Assembly (NCBI GenBank): GCA_027482225.1
Contig: JAIXWD010000006.1
Location: 163,455 to 227,454, forward strand
DNA from: Bacteroidota bacterium
GTDB lineage: Bacteria; Bacteroidota; Bacteroidia; UKL13-3
Length of the DNA: 64,000 nucleotides
Direction: 5' to 3'
The notes beneath the pieces were generated by a model, which was given only the letters and a program-made list of their open reading frames with translations, ran no database searches and was not told where the DNA came from. The translations under genes and the position numbers were made by a program. Shown here in pieces: positions 39,242 to 48,641 of the stretch (positions are counted from its first letter, which is position 1; every line of letters starts with the position of its first letter).

Positions 39242-40493
39242 TCAGGCTAACTTTTATTTTATCAATTAATCTTTCGGTGCTTTTACCATCATCATAAACG
39301 ATATAATCATTAAATAACTTATTGCGTTGTTCTTTAAACCAACTCTTATCTTTTAATGATTGCAAAATAGCAGGTAATAGATTCTCGGGTTTTTCAATAA
39401 AATTTGCCAACTTTAATTCGCGTAATCTTTTATGATGCATGGCTAATACGGTATCATAACATTGTTTACCAAATTCTGGTTGATAGGTATGGTAAATTGG
39501 GAATAGGGTAGGGGTATCAAAAATGGCTGTTTCAATCGTTATAGTTGAACCTGGTGAAATGACCACATCACTATGACGAAGTAAATTGCCCACGAATCCA
39601 ATATCTACTTTTTTCATGGTCCAACCAAGTGTTGGTATGTGATTGGTAATATTTGAAATTCTTATGAATTCATATTTTAAGTATGGGGTAAAACACTCTA
39701 GTCGTGACACAGGATGCAGGCGTAAAACTAATTGTGGGTTTCCTGGTATTTGTTTGGTTGTAATTAACTCGATTAGTTGGTCAACCATGTAATTCTCATC
39801 ATATCCATTCCATAAACTACCAATTGTTGCTAAAGTGATAATAGGCCTATTGGGCTCTAGTTTTAACTCATTACAGAATTGCTCTTTGTTTTTGATGAGT
39901 TCCTTGTTAAAATACTGATCAAATTGACATGCGCCAGTAATATGAATTTTTTCTTCAGGGAATCCCATAAGCTCCACCGCCTCTCTTTTATTGACATCGT
40001 TCCAAACCAACAATTCATCGGGGTATATGCGCAAACCTTGATGTAGGTTATCCCAACTTCTAACCGCTCCTATGGTTTTAATTCCCAGTTTTTTTGCCGT
40101 GCTCCACAATTGGGTTTCTTGCCTAAACATCGGGTTAGTAATTAACACTATGTTACATTGTTCTTTTTTTAGAATATACTCTAAATCATCGTTTGTTTTA
40201 AAAAAAGTAGCATACCTTTTTAGCATCCAATGGTGCCAATAGCTTGATTTTTGTTTAACACGTTTCCTTATGTTTTCTATGCGTAATTCTTTTGTACTGG
40301 GTGCATAAGGTAACAACGGATAAACAGTTACACCTTGATTTTCCCAATGTGATTTAAATGATGGTACTCTTTCGGCAGGAGTAAAGAAAATTACTTTATA
40401 CCCTTTTTGTTGCAGCTTAAGAATAAGGTCGTTTTCAAAAAAATCGCGAATTACACGACCTTCACTAAAGGATATGGCAATGGTTTTAATCAT
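39231..40493 (-). CDS. GT-B-fold surface-carbohydrate protein, unassigned
   Basis: The 420-residue protein has an apparent GT-B shape: an N-terminal domain beginning with ISFSEGRVIRDFFEND and a C-terminal half with VLRLHPVSRLE and SDVVISPGSTITIETAIFDTP, as in the epimerase/glycerophosphotransferase group. No standard family could be assigned. It could be the otherwise unassigned acceptor-side transferase for the CMP-nonulosonate; that is inference. ATG start, overlaps the GT2 gene by 8 nt. Confidence 0.7.
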   Translation of the reverse strand: MIKTIAISFSEGRVIRDFFENDLILKLQQKGYKVIFFTPAERVPSFKSHWENQGVTVYPLLPYAPSTKELRIENIRKRVKQKSSYWHHWMLKRYATFFKTNDDLEYILKKEQCNIVLITNPMFRQETQLWSTAKKLGIKTIGAVRSWDNLHQGLRIYPDELLVWNDVNKREAVELMGFPEEKIHITGACQFDQYFNKELIKNKEQFCNELKLEPNRPIITLATIGSLWNGYDENYMVDQLIELITTKQIPGNPQLVLRLHPVSRLECFTPYLKYEFIRISNITNHIPTLGWTMKKVDIGFVGNLLRHSDVVISPGSTITIETAIFDTPTLFPIYHTYQPEFGKQCYDTVLAMHHKRLRELKLANFIEKPENLLPAILQSLKDKSWFKEQRNKLFNDYIVYDDGKSTERLIDKIKVSLNEK

Positions 40494-41304
40494 TGTTGGT
40501 TGATTGTGTTGGGAACCAATTTTCGGCTTGTTTTTCTAATTCACCCGGTTTTAATGGTGCATAGGTAACCAAATGGTTCAGGTAGCGCATGCGCACTCCG
40601 GATTTCAACATGCGTTTCCATAAATCTTTATCGTGTGGGCGGTTGAATTTGTATGTATCATCACGGTATTTAAAACATTTTAAATACGATCTATACATGA
40701 CACCTGAGCGTGCTATCTTCATTTGTTTTGGATCCGGATTATCGTAAATATCCCATTGCTTGGCGCTTCGTTGTTCATGATGAATACCGTATACTAACTC
40801 ACTGTTGGTTTCATGTGCAAATTGCAACATTTTCTCTATACGATCTGAAGTGAATATCTCATCATCATCTAAATGGGCAATCCAATCACCACTAGCCATA
40901 TCTAGTGCAAGATTTGATGGTTTGGTGCCACCAACGCGCCAACGATGAAATTTATTAGTCGGATATTTAGTGGGTTCGGGCAAATTGTAAAATCTAATAC
41001 GGCTATCATTAAATGAATTGAGCACATGCTCTGTATCATCTGTGCAATGATCTCCTACTACCACTACCTCAAAATTTTGATAGGTTTGATTAAGTATTGA
41101 TGGAATAGAACGATCTTTTAACATCTGACTCCTGTTTAGCGTAGGTATAGTTACGGTAACTAACGGTTGATTGAATGAAGTATATCTTTGTTCATTTACA
41201 TTTCGTAATTGCCTAAAAATAACTTGCTCTTTTATGTTGATATCATACCAAATGGTTCTAAGTTGATGAAATAGTTTATAGAGTGGTTGTATTATCTTTT
41301 CCAT
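40486..41304 (-). CDS. Glycosyltransferase family 2
   Basis: A 272-residue GT-A enzyme with VTVTIPTLNRSQMLKDRSI, VVVVGDHCTDDT and the metal-binding AHLDDDE motif. Compact, with an N-terminal helical extension of about 45 residues. Donor unknown. ATG start, 2 nt after the fucosyltransferase stop. Confidence 0.86.
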   Translation of the reverse strand: MEKIIQPLYKLFHQLRTIWYDINIKEQVIFRQLRNVNEQRYTSFNQPLVTVTIPTLNRSQMLKDRSIPSILNQTYQNFEVVVVGDHCTDDTEHVLNSFNDSRIRFYNLPEPTKYPTNKFHRWRVGGTKPSNLALDMASGDWIAHLDDDEIFTSDRIEKMLQFAHETNSELVYGIHHEQRSAKQWDIYDNPDPKQMKIARSGVMYRSYLKCFKYRDDTYKFNRPHDKDLWKRMLKSGVRMRYLNHLVTYAPLKPGELEKQAENWFPTQSTNND

Positions 41305-41306
41305 GT

Positions 41307-42191
41307 TTATAAACGAATCCAGCTTTTTGGTATTAAGTCAGAGGTATCGTGTGGTAAACCAGCAAACCATATTTTTGGCGCAGTAATTATTTTCTGTGTT
41401 GATGCATTAAGCCATGCTCCCCACCAGCTGAAAGAACTATTGGCTAGAATATGATGTTTGCACTTACTCATAAGTATTAGATCTTCGTAATCTGCAGTGG
41501 TATTTTCAATATATGTTACTCGTTCACAACCACTAAATAATTCGGGATGTGCTTTAACCCATTTCAAATCATCCGTGAAAACAAAAAAATGGGCATCTGG
41601 TATTTGTGATAATAGGTATTCTGTTGCTGTTTGATAATACTCAGTTGAACAAGTTCCAAATCGCTCAGCAAATTTTGGCACACTTACATAATCACCTCTA
41701 CGAATGTGAACACTAATTGCATTTACATTACTGATTTTTTCGGCATAATATTGTGCATCATCACTTAATTTATTTTTCAGGGTAAGGTTTCTTCTTAGTT
41801 GTGGAATTACCTTATCAAAGTATTTTTCGGTTTGCCAATTTCCAATTAACAGGTGGTTTTTCCCAATTTTATTGATGGAGGGTGTGTAATGATAATATGG
41901 TTCTTGTATGATTGAAAACCATTTTAAAGGAATCAGTTTTTTAAAAAATCGGTAACCTCTTATAGAAGTAATTTGTTTTTGTTTTTTCTCATATCCTCTT
42001 ATTTCTTCGGGTGTGGCAATGGGTACCTCAATGTTAAATACATCAAGTTTATAACTTCTAATGTTGTCCTGTTTTTCGTAGTCGGAAAGGTCAAGTTTTA
42101 GCATCGTATTTAATTCGGTGCTCAACTGCAAACCGATGGCATATTGAAACAACTGATTACCCAAACCTCCTCGAAGTTTACTGGTTATCAT
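41307..42191 (-). CDS. Alpha-1,2-fucosyltransferase-like glycosyltransferase, family 11
   Basis: The 294-residue protein has all GT11 motifs: KLRGGLGNQLFQYAIG at residues 5-20, VHIRRGDYVSVPKF in mid-protein and ANSSFSWWGAWL near the C-terminus. GT11 enzymes transfer fucose from GDP-fucose to a galactose. No GDP-fucose synthesis genes are in the window, so they must lie elsewhere. ATG start overlapping the FkbM gene stop by 14 nt. A decayed second copy lies just upstream in transcription order, at 43126. Confidence 0.92.
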   Translation of the reverse strand: MITSKLRGGLGNQLFQYAIGLQLSTELNTMLKLDLSDYEKQDNIRSYKLDVFNIEVPIATPEEIRGYEKKQKQITSIRGYRFFKKLIPLKWFSIIQEPYYHYTPSINKIGKNHLLIGNWQTEKYFDKVIPQLRRNLTLKNKLSDDAQYYAEKISNVNAISVHIRRGDYVSVPKFAERFGTCSTEYYQTATEYLLSQIPDAHFFVFTDDLKWVKAHPELFSGCERVTYIENTTADYEDLILMSKCKHHILANSSFSWWGAWLNASTQKIITAPKIWFAGLPHDTSDLIPKSWIRL

Positions 42192-42969
42192 TTCTTAATA
42201 TTGCTAAATAGTTTATAGTCATAAAAATTTCTAAATCTTCTCTGTATTTATCTATTGGGACAATACCATCTTTAACTATTCTATATAAATTATAATGAGG
42301 GTTTAAATATGTGAAAAAATCTTTGAAGTAGGTTCTTGAGTCAATATTGCAGCCTCCAAATTCAAACTGTATAGCTTTAATATTTCTCTCTTTAATCATC
42401 CGTTCACTTCCCTTTAATACATCCAACTCATGTCCTTCAACATCCATTTTTAAAAAGTCTATAACATGTATTGTATGCTCTTCGCAATATGAATCCAGTT
42501 TTTGCGTAGTAATATTTTCTGTTTGATGAAGTGATTTATTTATAAAGCTTAAGTCTCTATCATATACAGATGCTAGACCTGATGAATCCTTATCAGAGTA
42601 TAAGGTTAGTGAGCCATTTTGTGAGGATAGCGCTAATTGATTAGCATGCAAATTTGAAATGCTCTTAGTATTTTCAAGAAATTGAGAGTACGTTCTACGT
42701 GATGGTTCGAAAGCATGGATGGCATTTATTTTACTTCCTAAATGTCCGTGTACAGTTGATGTATATTTACCGATATTAGCACCAACATCAAACACCACAT
42801 TGTCTTTTTTATTAATTAAGCAGAAGGTAATAGCATTTAGCTCACCACTGGTTTCCATATAGTCACCACTACCGTAATTCATGCCCTTAAGACCAATCCG
42901 GTATAATTTTTCAAATAATGGCTGATACTTTATTTTACCGATAATTTTTTTTATGATTTCCTTCAGCAT
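42178..42969 (-). CDS. FkbM-family methyltransferase
   Basis: A 263-residue class I methyltransferase: FDVGANIGKYTSTVHGHLG (SAM motif I), AFEPSRRTYSQF, and IDFLKMDVEGHELDVLKG, the FkbM signature. Likely O-methylates a sugar. ATG start; followed in the window by the GT11 gene. Preceded by a gap with the decayed GT11 copy. Confidence 0.9.
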   Translation of the reverse strand: MLKEIIKKIIGKIKYQPLFEKLYRIGLKGMNYGSGDYMETSGELNAITFCLINKKDNVVFDVGANIGKYTSTVHGHLGSKINAIHAFEPSRRTYSQFLENTKSISNLHANQLALSSQNGSLTLYSDKDSSGLASVYDRDLSFINKSLHQTENITTQKLDSYCEEHTIHVIDFLKMDVEGHELDVLKGSERMIKERNIKAIQFEFGGCNIDSRTYFKDFFTYLNPHYNLYRIVKDGIVPIDKYREDLEIFMTINYLAILRNDNQ

Positions 42970-42978
42970 ACACTTAGT

Positions 42979-43126
42979 TTAATTGTGTGTGTGGTTATAA
43001 TTATTAGTGTCAAATGAAATAAATGTTTTCCAAAATTCGGGTTCATTTTTGTGAAAGGCATGGCAGCAAGTGGGCATCTTGAAACTATTGATTACCCTGT
43101 CCTCCTTGTAGTTTAGTATAGATCAT
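42979..43126 (-). pseudogene. Decayed GT11 fucosyltransferase (N-terminal remnant)
   Basis: An ATG at 43126 overlaps the upstream DUF268 stop as ATGA, the usual junction here. It reads MIYTKLQGGQGNQ, then TAG, then FQDA. The intact GT11 gene begins KLRGGLGNQLFQYA. The differences (L to Q, L to stop, Y to D) each need one base change. Beyond this the frame is broken by further stops. A later stretch (to 42979) stays open in the DUF268 frame for 46 codons, but I see no family there. Confidence 0.72.
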
Positions 43127-43842
43127 TTTTTAACAAACCAAAAGCATCCGCAACCATAATTCTGTTTTGATACCAGTTCAGTATCCGCTTCCCATATAAA
43201 CTCGTTGTTATCTGTAACTAGTGAAAAGTTGTTTAACTTAAATTCTGGAAATAATTGTTCAATCATTTCAAATGAATAAATACGGTGTGCATTAAATTGT
43301 ATACGTGGTTTACCCATAGGAACAACGAATAATAGGTTTCCATTAGAAGCAATAACTCGTTTAAGTTCATTAACTGCTTTTATATCGCCATCAGGGTCAA
43401 TAGGGTCACCATATCTTCCTAGCCCTATATGTTCAATGGTGTGCATACATGAAATTGATTCAACGCTACTGTCGGCAAATGGTAAGGCTGTTAAATCCCC
43501 TCTCATACTGTTTAGATTTGATAGTGTGAGTGGAGCAGGGCGGTAATCATAAAAATCAACAGGTATAAAAGCCGATAATTGAGTGCAAAATTGTAAGGTG
43601 GACGATATGTCTATATGTTTGGTTGGGTTGATTTGTTTTACAATTCTTGATGCCCATGCCGGATGATAAACATAATGTGCGTCAAAACCTGTTGTTGCTG
43701 TTGCATCGTGTAAACAAGCTTTTATATCCTCGTCATTAATAGAGAATCGGTTTTTGCTTAATTTTCTGAACTCATTTAATTCAGTAAAGAATTGTTTTTG
43801 TTTATCTGTTTTTCTAAATCGATTAATTATTTTTCCTATCAT
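43123..43842 (-). CDS. DUF268-family methyltransferase-like protein
   Basis: A 239-residue protein with HIDISSTLQFCTQLSAFIP, SMRGDLTALPFADSSVESISCMHTIEHIGLGRYGDPIDPDGD (in pieces) and a YGCGCFWF C-terminal motif. This matches DUF268, a methyltransferase-like family frequent in surface-glycan loci; the SAM motif I is degenerate, so activity is uncertain. ATG start. Confidence 0.78.
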   Translation of the reverse strand: MIGKIINRFRKTDKQKQFFTELNEFRKLSKNRFSINDEDIKACLHDATATTGFDAHYVYHPAWASRIVKQINPTKHIDISSTLQFCTQLSAFIPVDFYDYRPAPLTLSNLNSMRGDLTALPFADSSVESISCMHTIEHIGLGRYGDPIDPDGDIKAVNELKRVIASNGNLLFVVPMGKPRIQFNAHRIYSFEMIEQLFPEFKLNNFSLVTDNNEFIWEADTELVSKQNYGCGCFWFVKK

Positions 43843-43850
43843 GGTTAGGT

Positions 43851-44104
43851 TTAAATTAAAACTTGTACAATATAACCAGCAACGCTCATTTTAAACTTTA
43901 TGGTTTTTTCCTTGAAAAAATTATCAAGTTCTTGAATGGTAGGATAGCTATTTGTTTCAACAAACAAAAACTATACAATGGATTTTTTTTCTTGTATATA
44001 TTTCTAATACGTTTAGTTTCCCATTAGTCTCCATATATTAAGCACTGGCTTAATTCAATTTTTTTATGCCAATTTAATAAAGCCTATAAAATACAAGCTT
44101 CATT
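43851..44104 (-). pseudogene. Decayed gene remnant in 281-bp gap
   Basis: The frame starting at ATG 44104 reads MKLVFYRLY, then stops, then METNGKLNVLEIYTRKKIHC up to a five-T run. After a single-base shift it continues as a 38-codon protein-like tail VETNSYPTIQELDNFFKEKT, ending 8 nt before the DUF268 start. No family is recognised. The position between two operon genes and the protein-like composition suggest a decayed gene. Confidence 0.45.
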
Positions 44105-44123
44105 TATTTTTGCCTAAATATTT

Positions 44124-45053
44124 TTAACCTTTATAACCTAACTTTTTAATAATTTTACTTAGGATATTTGACTTTTTAGCCTGCATTTCTTTGTTGAGAT
44201 ATTCTATACATCCTGTTTCTCCATTTTCTTGATTTTTTAATCGAATGGGTGTTTTGTTCTCTAGCCAGTTTGTTCTCCCTTTTTTTCCCATAATCAATTC
44301 AACATCTTCTTCGTTAATTTGATTAAGTATAGGCAATAAAATTGGAAGTGCTTGTAATGAAACGCTTAATTTTCTAGCATCTCTAACATATGTTGAATCA
44401 TATCCATATCGGTGCAGGTAGAAACTATTAGGCAACGTAACCATTTTACTGCTATTAATTAATTGCCTTATTCCAAAAGCCCAAGAATCAATTGCTCCTC
44501 CTACAAACTCATGATATCTTCCTGATTTCAACCAGCATTGTTTTGTCATCATATAATTACCACTTGGTCCTGGCCAAACAGCCCCTGCAAGTGCATCAGA
44601 CAAACTAATTACTCCATTTTTAAAAATCCATTTATGGGATATTGTTTTATTTGGATCGTTTTCTAAAAAGTAATGGATTTCGTTAAATGCTGCAGTATCT
44701 GCTTTTTCATTTATCATGAATTCTTTTAGTAATTGGATTGAATTGGGCATTAAAATATTATCTGCATCAATACAAAAAAACAATTCATTAATAGCAATTT
44801 CCATTGCAGTATTTCTTCCAGCTGCAGCAGTGCCTTTATTAAATGGGTGTTTAATTAGTTTTATACCTTCAAATTTTTTTATTAAATCGGTTGCTATCTC
44901 GCAAGTATTATCTGTTGAAGCATCGTCAACAATGATTACCTCATCACCGGGTTTAAAGTTATTGTTATATATAGAGTTAACCGTTTCTGCTAATGTTTTG
45001 GCACAATTAAACGCTGGAATTATATAACTTATGGAAGAGTTATGATTTATCAT
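44124..45053 (-). CDS. Glycosyltransferase family 2
   Basis: A 309-residue GT-A enzyme: SYIIPAFNCAKTLAETVNS, EVIIVDDASTDNTCEIA and FCIDADN, the metal site. A divergent C-terminal half ends in a lysine-rich tail. Donor unknown. Overlaps the next GT2 by 14 nt. Confidence 0.88.
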   Translation of the reverse strand: MINHNSSISYIIPAFNCAKTLAETVNSIYNNNFKPGDEVIIVDDASTDNTCEIATDLIKKFEGIKLIKHPFNKGTAAAGRNTAMEIAINELFFCIDADNILMPNSIQLLKEFMINEKADTAAFNEIHYFLENDPNKTISHKWIFKNGVISLSDALAGAVWPGPSGNYMMTKQCWLKSGRYHEFVGGAIDSWAFGIRQLINSSKMVTLPNSFYLHRYGYDSTYVRDARKLSVSLQALPILLPILNQINEEDVELIMGKKGRTNWLENKTPIRLKNQENGETGCIEYLNKEMQAKKSNILSKIIKKLGYKG

Positions 45054-45948
45054 TATATAAAATATGAAATTTAAGTTTATACAGTACCAGCATACATCTT
45101 AATTTAAATTGCTTAAAGAGTTTTTTCTTGGGCGTATATCTTATACATTTTCGAATAAAATAAATGATTGCATGGGTAGTTTGTTTTCTGTAACTTTTCT
45201 TCAGCAGGTGTTCTTTTATTAACTTTACGTGCTGCAAGTGTTTTTCAAATGTTTTTAATTTATTATTGGCAAATGAGCCAGAATGTATCCCTCCATCATG
45301 AATTCGATATACACCCATAACATCGGGTATATATTTTGCTTTTAAGTTGGTAATTTTTAAAACCTTAGTATAAATGAGTAGATCCCCAAAAGGCATTTTA
45401 CTTTCCCAATCTTCAAAATTTTCATGTATTACATTTTTAAACATTGCAGATACTGTTGGTACAGGATTTGATAAAATAAAATCCTCTATCAGCAGGTCTT
45501 TCTCCTCTTCGGGACCAACATATTGATCGTTTATTTGAATATCATTCTCTACTTTTAAATTGGCCCTATGAAAGCAAATTGCATATTCGGGATTTGATTC
45601 CAAAAAATCTACCTGTTTTTGTAATTTATAGGGGTCAGTCCAATAGTCATCTCCTTCGCATAGGGCAATATATTTGCCGTTAGCCATTTTGAAAAGAATA
45701 TTGGTTAATGTATTCTGAATTTTAAACTGATTTTCGGTTTGATAGACATTGCGAAATAGATTTGGGTATTTTGCTTCATAATCTTTTACAATTTGTGTTG
45801 TGCCATCAGTTGATGCGTCATCATGTACAAGGATTTCATATTTGAAATTTGCAACCTGACTGACAAATCCATTGAGGCATTGTTCAATGTAATTAATATG
45901 GTTGTATGTTGTACAACAAACACTAACGATTATATTCTCTTCTTTCAT
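45040..45948 (-). CDS. Glycosyltransferase family 2
   Basis: A 302-residue GT-A enzyme with VCCTTYNHINYIEQCLNGF, LVHDDASTDGTTQIVK and CEGDDYWTDPYKLQKQ, typical of glycan GT2 proteins. The start is the ATG at 45948, whose ATGA overlaps the upstream methyltransferase stop; an ATG at 45999 would overlap that gene by 55 nt. Lysine-rich C-terminus. Confidence 0.88.
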   Translation of the reverse strand: MKEENIIVSVCCTTYNHINYIEQCLNGFVSQVANFKYEILVHDDASTDGTTQIVKDYEAKYPNLFRNVYQTENQFKIQNTLTNILFKMANGKYIALCEGDDYWTDPYKLQKQVDFLESNPEYAICFHRANLKVENDIQINDQYVGPEEEKDLLIEDFILSNPVPTVSAMFKNVIHENFEDWESKMPFGDLLIYTKVLKITNLKAKYIPDVMGVYRIHDGGIHSGSFANNKLKTFEKHLQHVKLIKEHLLKKSYRKQTTHAIIYFIRKCIRYTPKKKLFKQFKLRCMLVLYKLKFHILYNDKS

Positions 45949-46667
45949 TCTTTTATTGCATATGCACAAGGCATCCAACCAAAAGGAAATTGTTTCCATT
46001 TGACATTAGGCAAGACTTCTCTAATTGCTCTCATTTCACCAGGAGCAAGCTCAAACGAATAATGGTCAATGAGGAGCATTCCTCCTGGAGTAAGTCTTTC
46101 CCAAAAATGTTTAAGACATTCAGAAACTACATCGTAAATTCCACAGTCGAGAAATACCAATTTAAATTGAAGGTGATTGTTTTCTTTAAAGAAATTTGGT
46201 AAATCTTTAGAAGCATCAACGTTATGCATTTTTACAATGTTATCTAAATTTTGTACCCGTACAATTTCTCTTACTTTTTCCTCTGGTGTATGGTAGGAGC
46301 CTTTTTTTATTACGTGTTTTTCTTCGTTAGTTGGAACAGCTCCCTGATACCAATCAAATCCATGGACCATGGTCAATGAATTGGGTTCAAATATTTTGGT
46401 TAGTTTCGCAAAAAGCAAGGAACCAAAACCTAAGTTTACACCAATTTCGGCAATATGACCAGCTACCTCTAAGGTCATTTTATATGCTTCATACAGAACA
46501 ATTTCGCGTGCTAAAGTTTGGTGCCCAATAAATGCTGGAAAATGATGAATCAGATCTTCTTTACTGATGTCCATTTCCATTATTGCCTTTAAGCTAGAAG
46601 CATATTGAGGGCGTAAATTATGGTGCTTCAGATACTCATATTTTGTTTGTGTTGGGTCGTGTTGCAT
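45945..46667 (-). CDS. TylF/MycF-type sugar O-methyltransferase
   Basis: A 240-residue enzyme with IAEIGVNLGFGSLLFA (SAM motif), HGFDWYQGAVPTNEEK, FLDCGIYDVV and TPGGMLLIDHYSF, motifs of the macrocin O-methyltransferase family, which methylates sugars. Here it would methylate a glycan sugar. ATG start, 13 nt after the upstream stop. Confidence 0.83.
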   Translation of the reverse strand: MQHDPTQTKYEYLKHHNLRPQYASSLKAIMEMDISKEDLIHHFPAFIGHQTLAREIVLYEAYKMTLEVAGHIAEIGVNLGFGSLLFAKLTKIFEPNSLTMVHGFDWYQGAVPTNEEKHVIKKGSYHTPEEKVREIVRVQNLDNIVKMHNVDASKDLPNFFKENNHLQFKLVFLDCGIYDVVSECLKHFWERLTPGGMLLIDHYSFELAPGEMRAIREVLPNVKWKQFPFGWMPCAYAIKE

Positions 46668-46680
46668 AGTTTGTTTTTAT

Positions 46681-47610
46681 TTAAAATTCTAATTCGGCAT
46701 AACCAAAACCACTTTTTCCAAAGCCATTTCCATTATAAAACATCAGGTATTTTTCATCTACTTTAACGATATGCGGATAACAAATCATTTCAGAATCCCA
46801 TCCTTCTTCCGACAAATCTATACCAGTTTGGGCATCATCTCTGGTCCAGTTTATCAAATCTTCAGAAAATGCATAACCTAAGCGGTAAGATGTCTTACCT
46901 GGTATTCGGAAATTATGGCTTCCTCTAGTTGAAAACCACATGTGATACATTCCATTGTATTCAATTATGGTAGGTTTACAATCCGCTTCATATTCATTGT
47001 TGGGGTCTATAATTATTTTACCGGTAGGTTCCCAATGAATAGCATCTCTTGAAGTTGCAAAAGTTAACTGGTAGGTGTGTTCCAATTTTCCTTCAATTTC
47101 GTGCCAAGCAACTCCTGTAGAGTATATGCAATAGTATACATTATTTCGCATTACGATACAAGGACCTGTTGCGGATAATGGATCAAATTCATTCAAAGTA
47201 AAAACAGGAGCTTCAGAATACTTTTTAAAAGTTAGACCATTATCGTTGCTAATTGCTAATCCTGTATAATTTTTATATGGAACATTCTTACATTGACTCC
47301 ATCCGGCATAATAAAAGTATAGTTGCTTATCTCGTTCAATAAAAAAACTTGGGATTATTCCGTTTTCATCGAATGTTCCTCTTCTTCCCCTTTCTAAAAC
47401 AGGACTAGGATTTAATACAAGTATTTTTTGTGGGTTATCTTTTTCAACATCTATAAATGTTGGCAAACTTTGTTGGCTCTCGAGTCTGGCAGAGAAAAAT
47501 ATCCGAATCCTATCAGGAAGCACAATTGCTGTAGGGCATTGCGCATGAGAACACATCCATGCTTGCTGCTGTTTTGTTTCAAATACAATTCCTTTCTTAA
47601 TCCACTTCAT
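46681..47610 (-). CDS. Five-bladed beta-propeller protein (GH43/GH32-like)
   Basis: The 309-residue protein lacks a signal peptide. Its blades carry GLAISNDNGLTFKKY, TFATSRDAIHWEP, YEADCKPTIIEYNGMYHMWFS and RLGYAFSEDLINWT, the SxD-x-x-x-W repeats of GH43/GH32 propellers. Cytoplasmic propellers of this kind recur in polysaccharide loci; a hydrolase or transferase role is not established. ATG start, in the operon. Confidence 0.75.
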   Translation of the reverse strand: MKWIKKGIVFETKQQQAWMCSHAQCPTAIVLPDRIRIFFSARLESQQSLPTFIDVEKDNPQKILVLNPSPVLERGRRGTFDENGIIPSFFIERDKQLYFYYAGWSQCKNVPYKNYTGLAISNDNGLTFKKYSEAPVFTLNEFDPLSATGPCIVMRNNVYYCIYSTGVAWHEIEGKLEHTYQLTFATSRDAIHWEPTGKIIIDPNNEYEADCKPTIIEYNGMYHMWFSTRGSHNFRIPGKTSYRLGYAFSEDLINWTRDDAQTGIDLSEEGWDSEMICYPHIVKVDEKYLMFYNGNGFGKSGFGYAELEF

Positions 47611-47615
47611 ACTTT

Positions 47616-48641
47616 CTATTTCCCTCTATTGATTAGTATTTCAGCTTCTTTACTGATAATCTCATCTAACCATTTGTGCATACTTTTTCCGGATAATTTT
47701 TGAGCCTGTATCGCTTTCTTTTTAGTTTCCTTGCTTACGCCTTCTAATTTGCCATAATACCTTGAGTTAAATGAGCCACCTCGTTCTCCAGGAATTTCCA
47801 TGTCAAAGTTTCCTTGGGGTTCTCCTTCTCCAACAGTATAATCAAATACATAATGTACATTACCATTAATCCAACGCACTCCAACATTTCGCGCTTCTAC
47901 AGGAATGTATTTTAAAGGCACTGGATCAGCAAACATTGGATTATTATTAATACACACTTTACCATATTCAGTTTCTCTCAACCATTCAGGAACATTTTTT
48001 TCACTAAACACTACTTTACCTCCTGCTTTTACTACTCTTGCCATCTCGCTTAAGCCTTTTGCAATATCAGGAAAGTGCCCAACACCAGCAAAGCAATACA
48101 AGGCATCAAAACTGTTATCAGAAAAGGGAATAGCACAAGCACTCGCAACAACATATTCGGTGGAAGTATTGGTTACATTCTTCAATTTTTGCATATTGTA
48201 GGCAAGCATATCCGGTGAAATATCCAATAGCCACAATCCGCCTTCTTTGTTTAATTTAGACGCAATTATTTGAGAGTCCTGTCCTGTTCCCGCAGACACT
48301 TCGAGTACTTTAAAATTTGATTTCAACTCCAATAAATTAATCATTCTATTGCGAATATCCAATTCATTTTCCTTATACAATTCAAATGTGATGTGCACAT
48401 TTTCGTCATAGGTTTTTGCAATTTCAGAATAGTACTGACGGGCAAAAGCAGCGCCTTTAATTTCCTGTTCCGGTGTTATAAAGTCAACACAGCCTTCCCG
48501 GATAAAATATTTTTTGTTTGCTTTAACAGCAAGTAAAATACCTTCAACAACTTTGTTATCCTCAATTTTAGATGACTTATCGAGTACTAATTTTTCACCT
48601 GAAAGGGGACACCTGTATTTTTCTAGATTTTCAATTTTCAT
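47616..48641 (-). CDS. SAM-dependent methyltransferase with zinc-ribbon-like N-terminus
   Basis: The 341-residue protein starts with a Trm112-like segment (YRCPLSGEKLVLD) and then a class I methyltransferase core, VLEVSAGTGQDSQIIA, LLDISPDMLAYN and DALYCFAGVGHFPD. Substrate unknown. ATG start; overlaps the GNAT stop by 4 nt. Confidence 0.85.
   Translation of the reverse strand: MKIENLEKYRCPLSGEKLVLDKSSKIEDNKVVEGILLAVKANKKYFIREGCVDFITPEQEIKGAAFARQYYSEIAKTYDENVHITFELYKENELDIRNRMINLLELKSNFKVLEVSAGTGQDSQIIASKLNKEGGLWLLDISPDMLAYNMQKLKNVTNTSTEYVVASACAIPFSDNSFDALYCFAGVGHFPDIAKGLSEMARVVKAGGKVVFSEKNVPEWLRETEYGKVCINNNPMFADPVPLKYIPVEARNVGVRWINGNVHYVFDYTVGEGEPQGNFDMEIPGERGGSFNSRYYGKLEGVSKETKKKAIQAQKLSGKSMHKWLDEIISKEAEILINRGK

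Noticed and set aside
42979..43122. 46-codon open stretch in frame with, and after, the DUF268 stop
   Set aside because: The DUF268 protein already ends at its normal YGCGCFWF tail. An open stretch this short is expected by chance, and the overlapping GT11 remnant is better supported.
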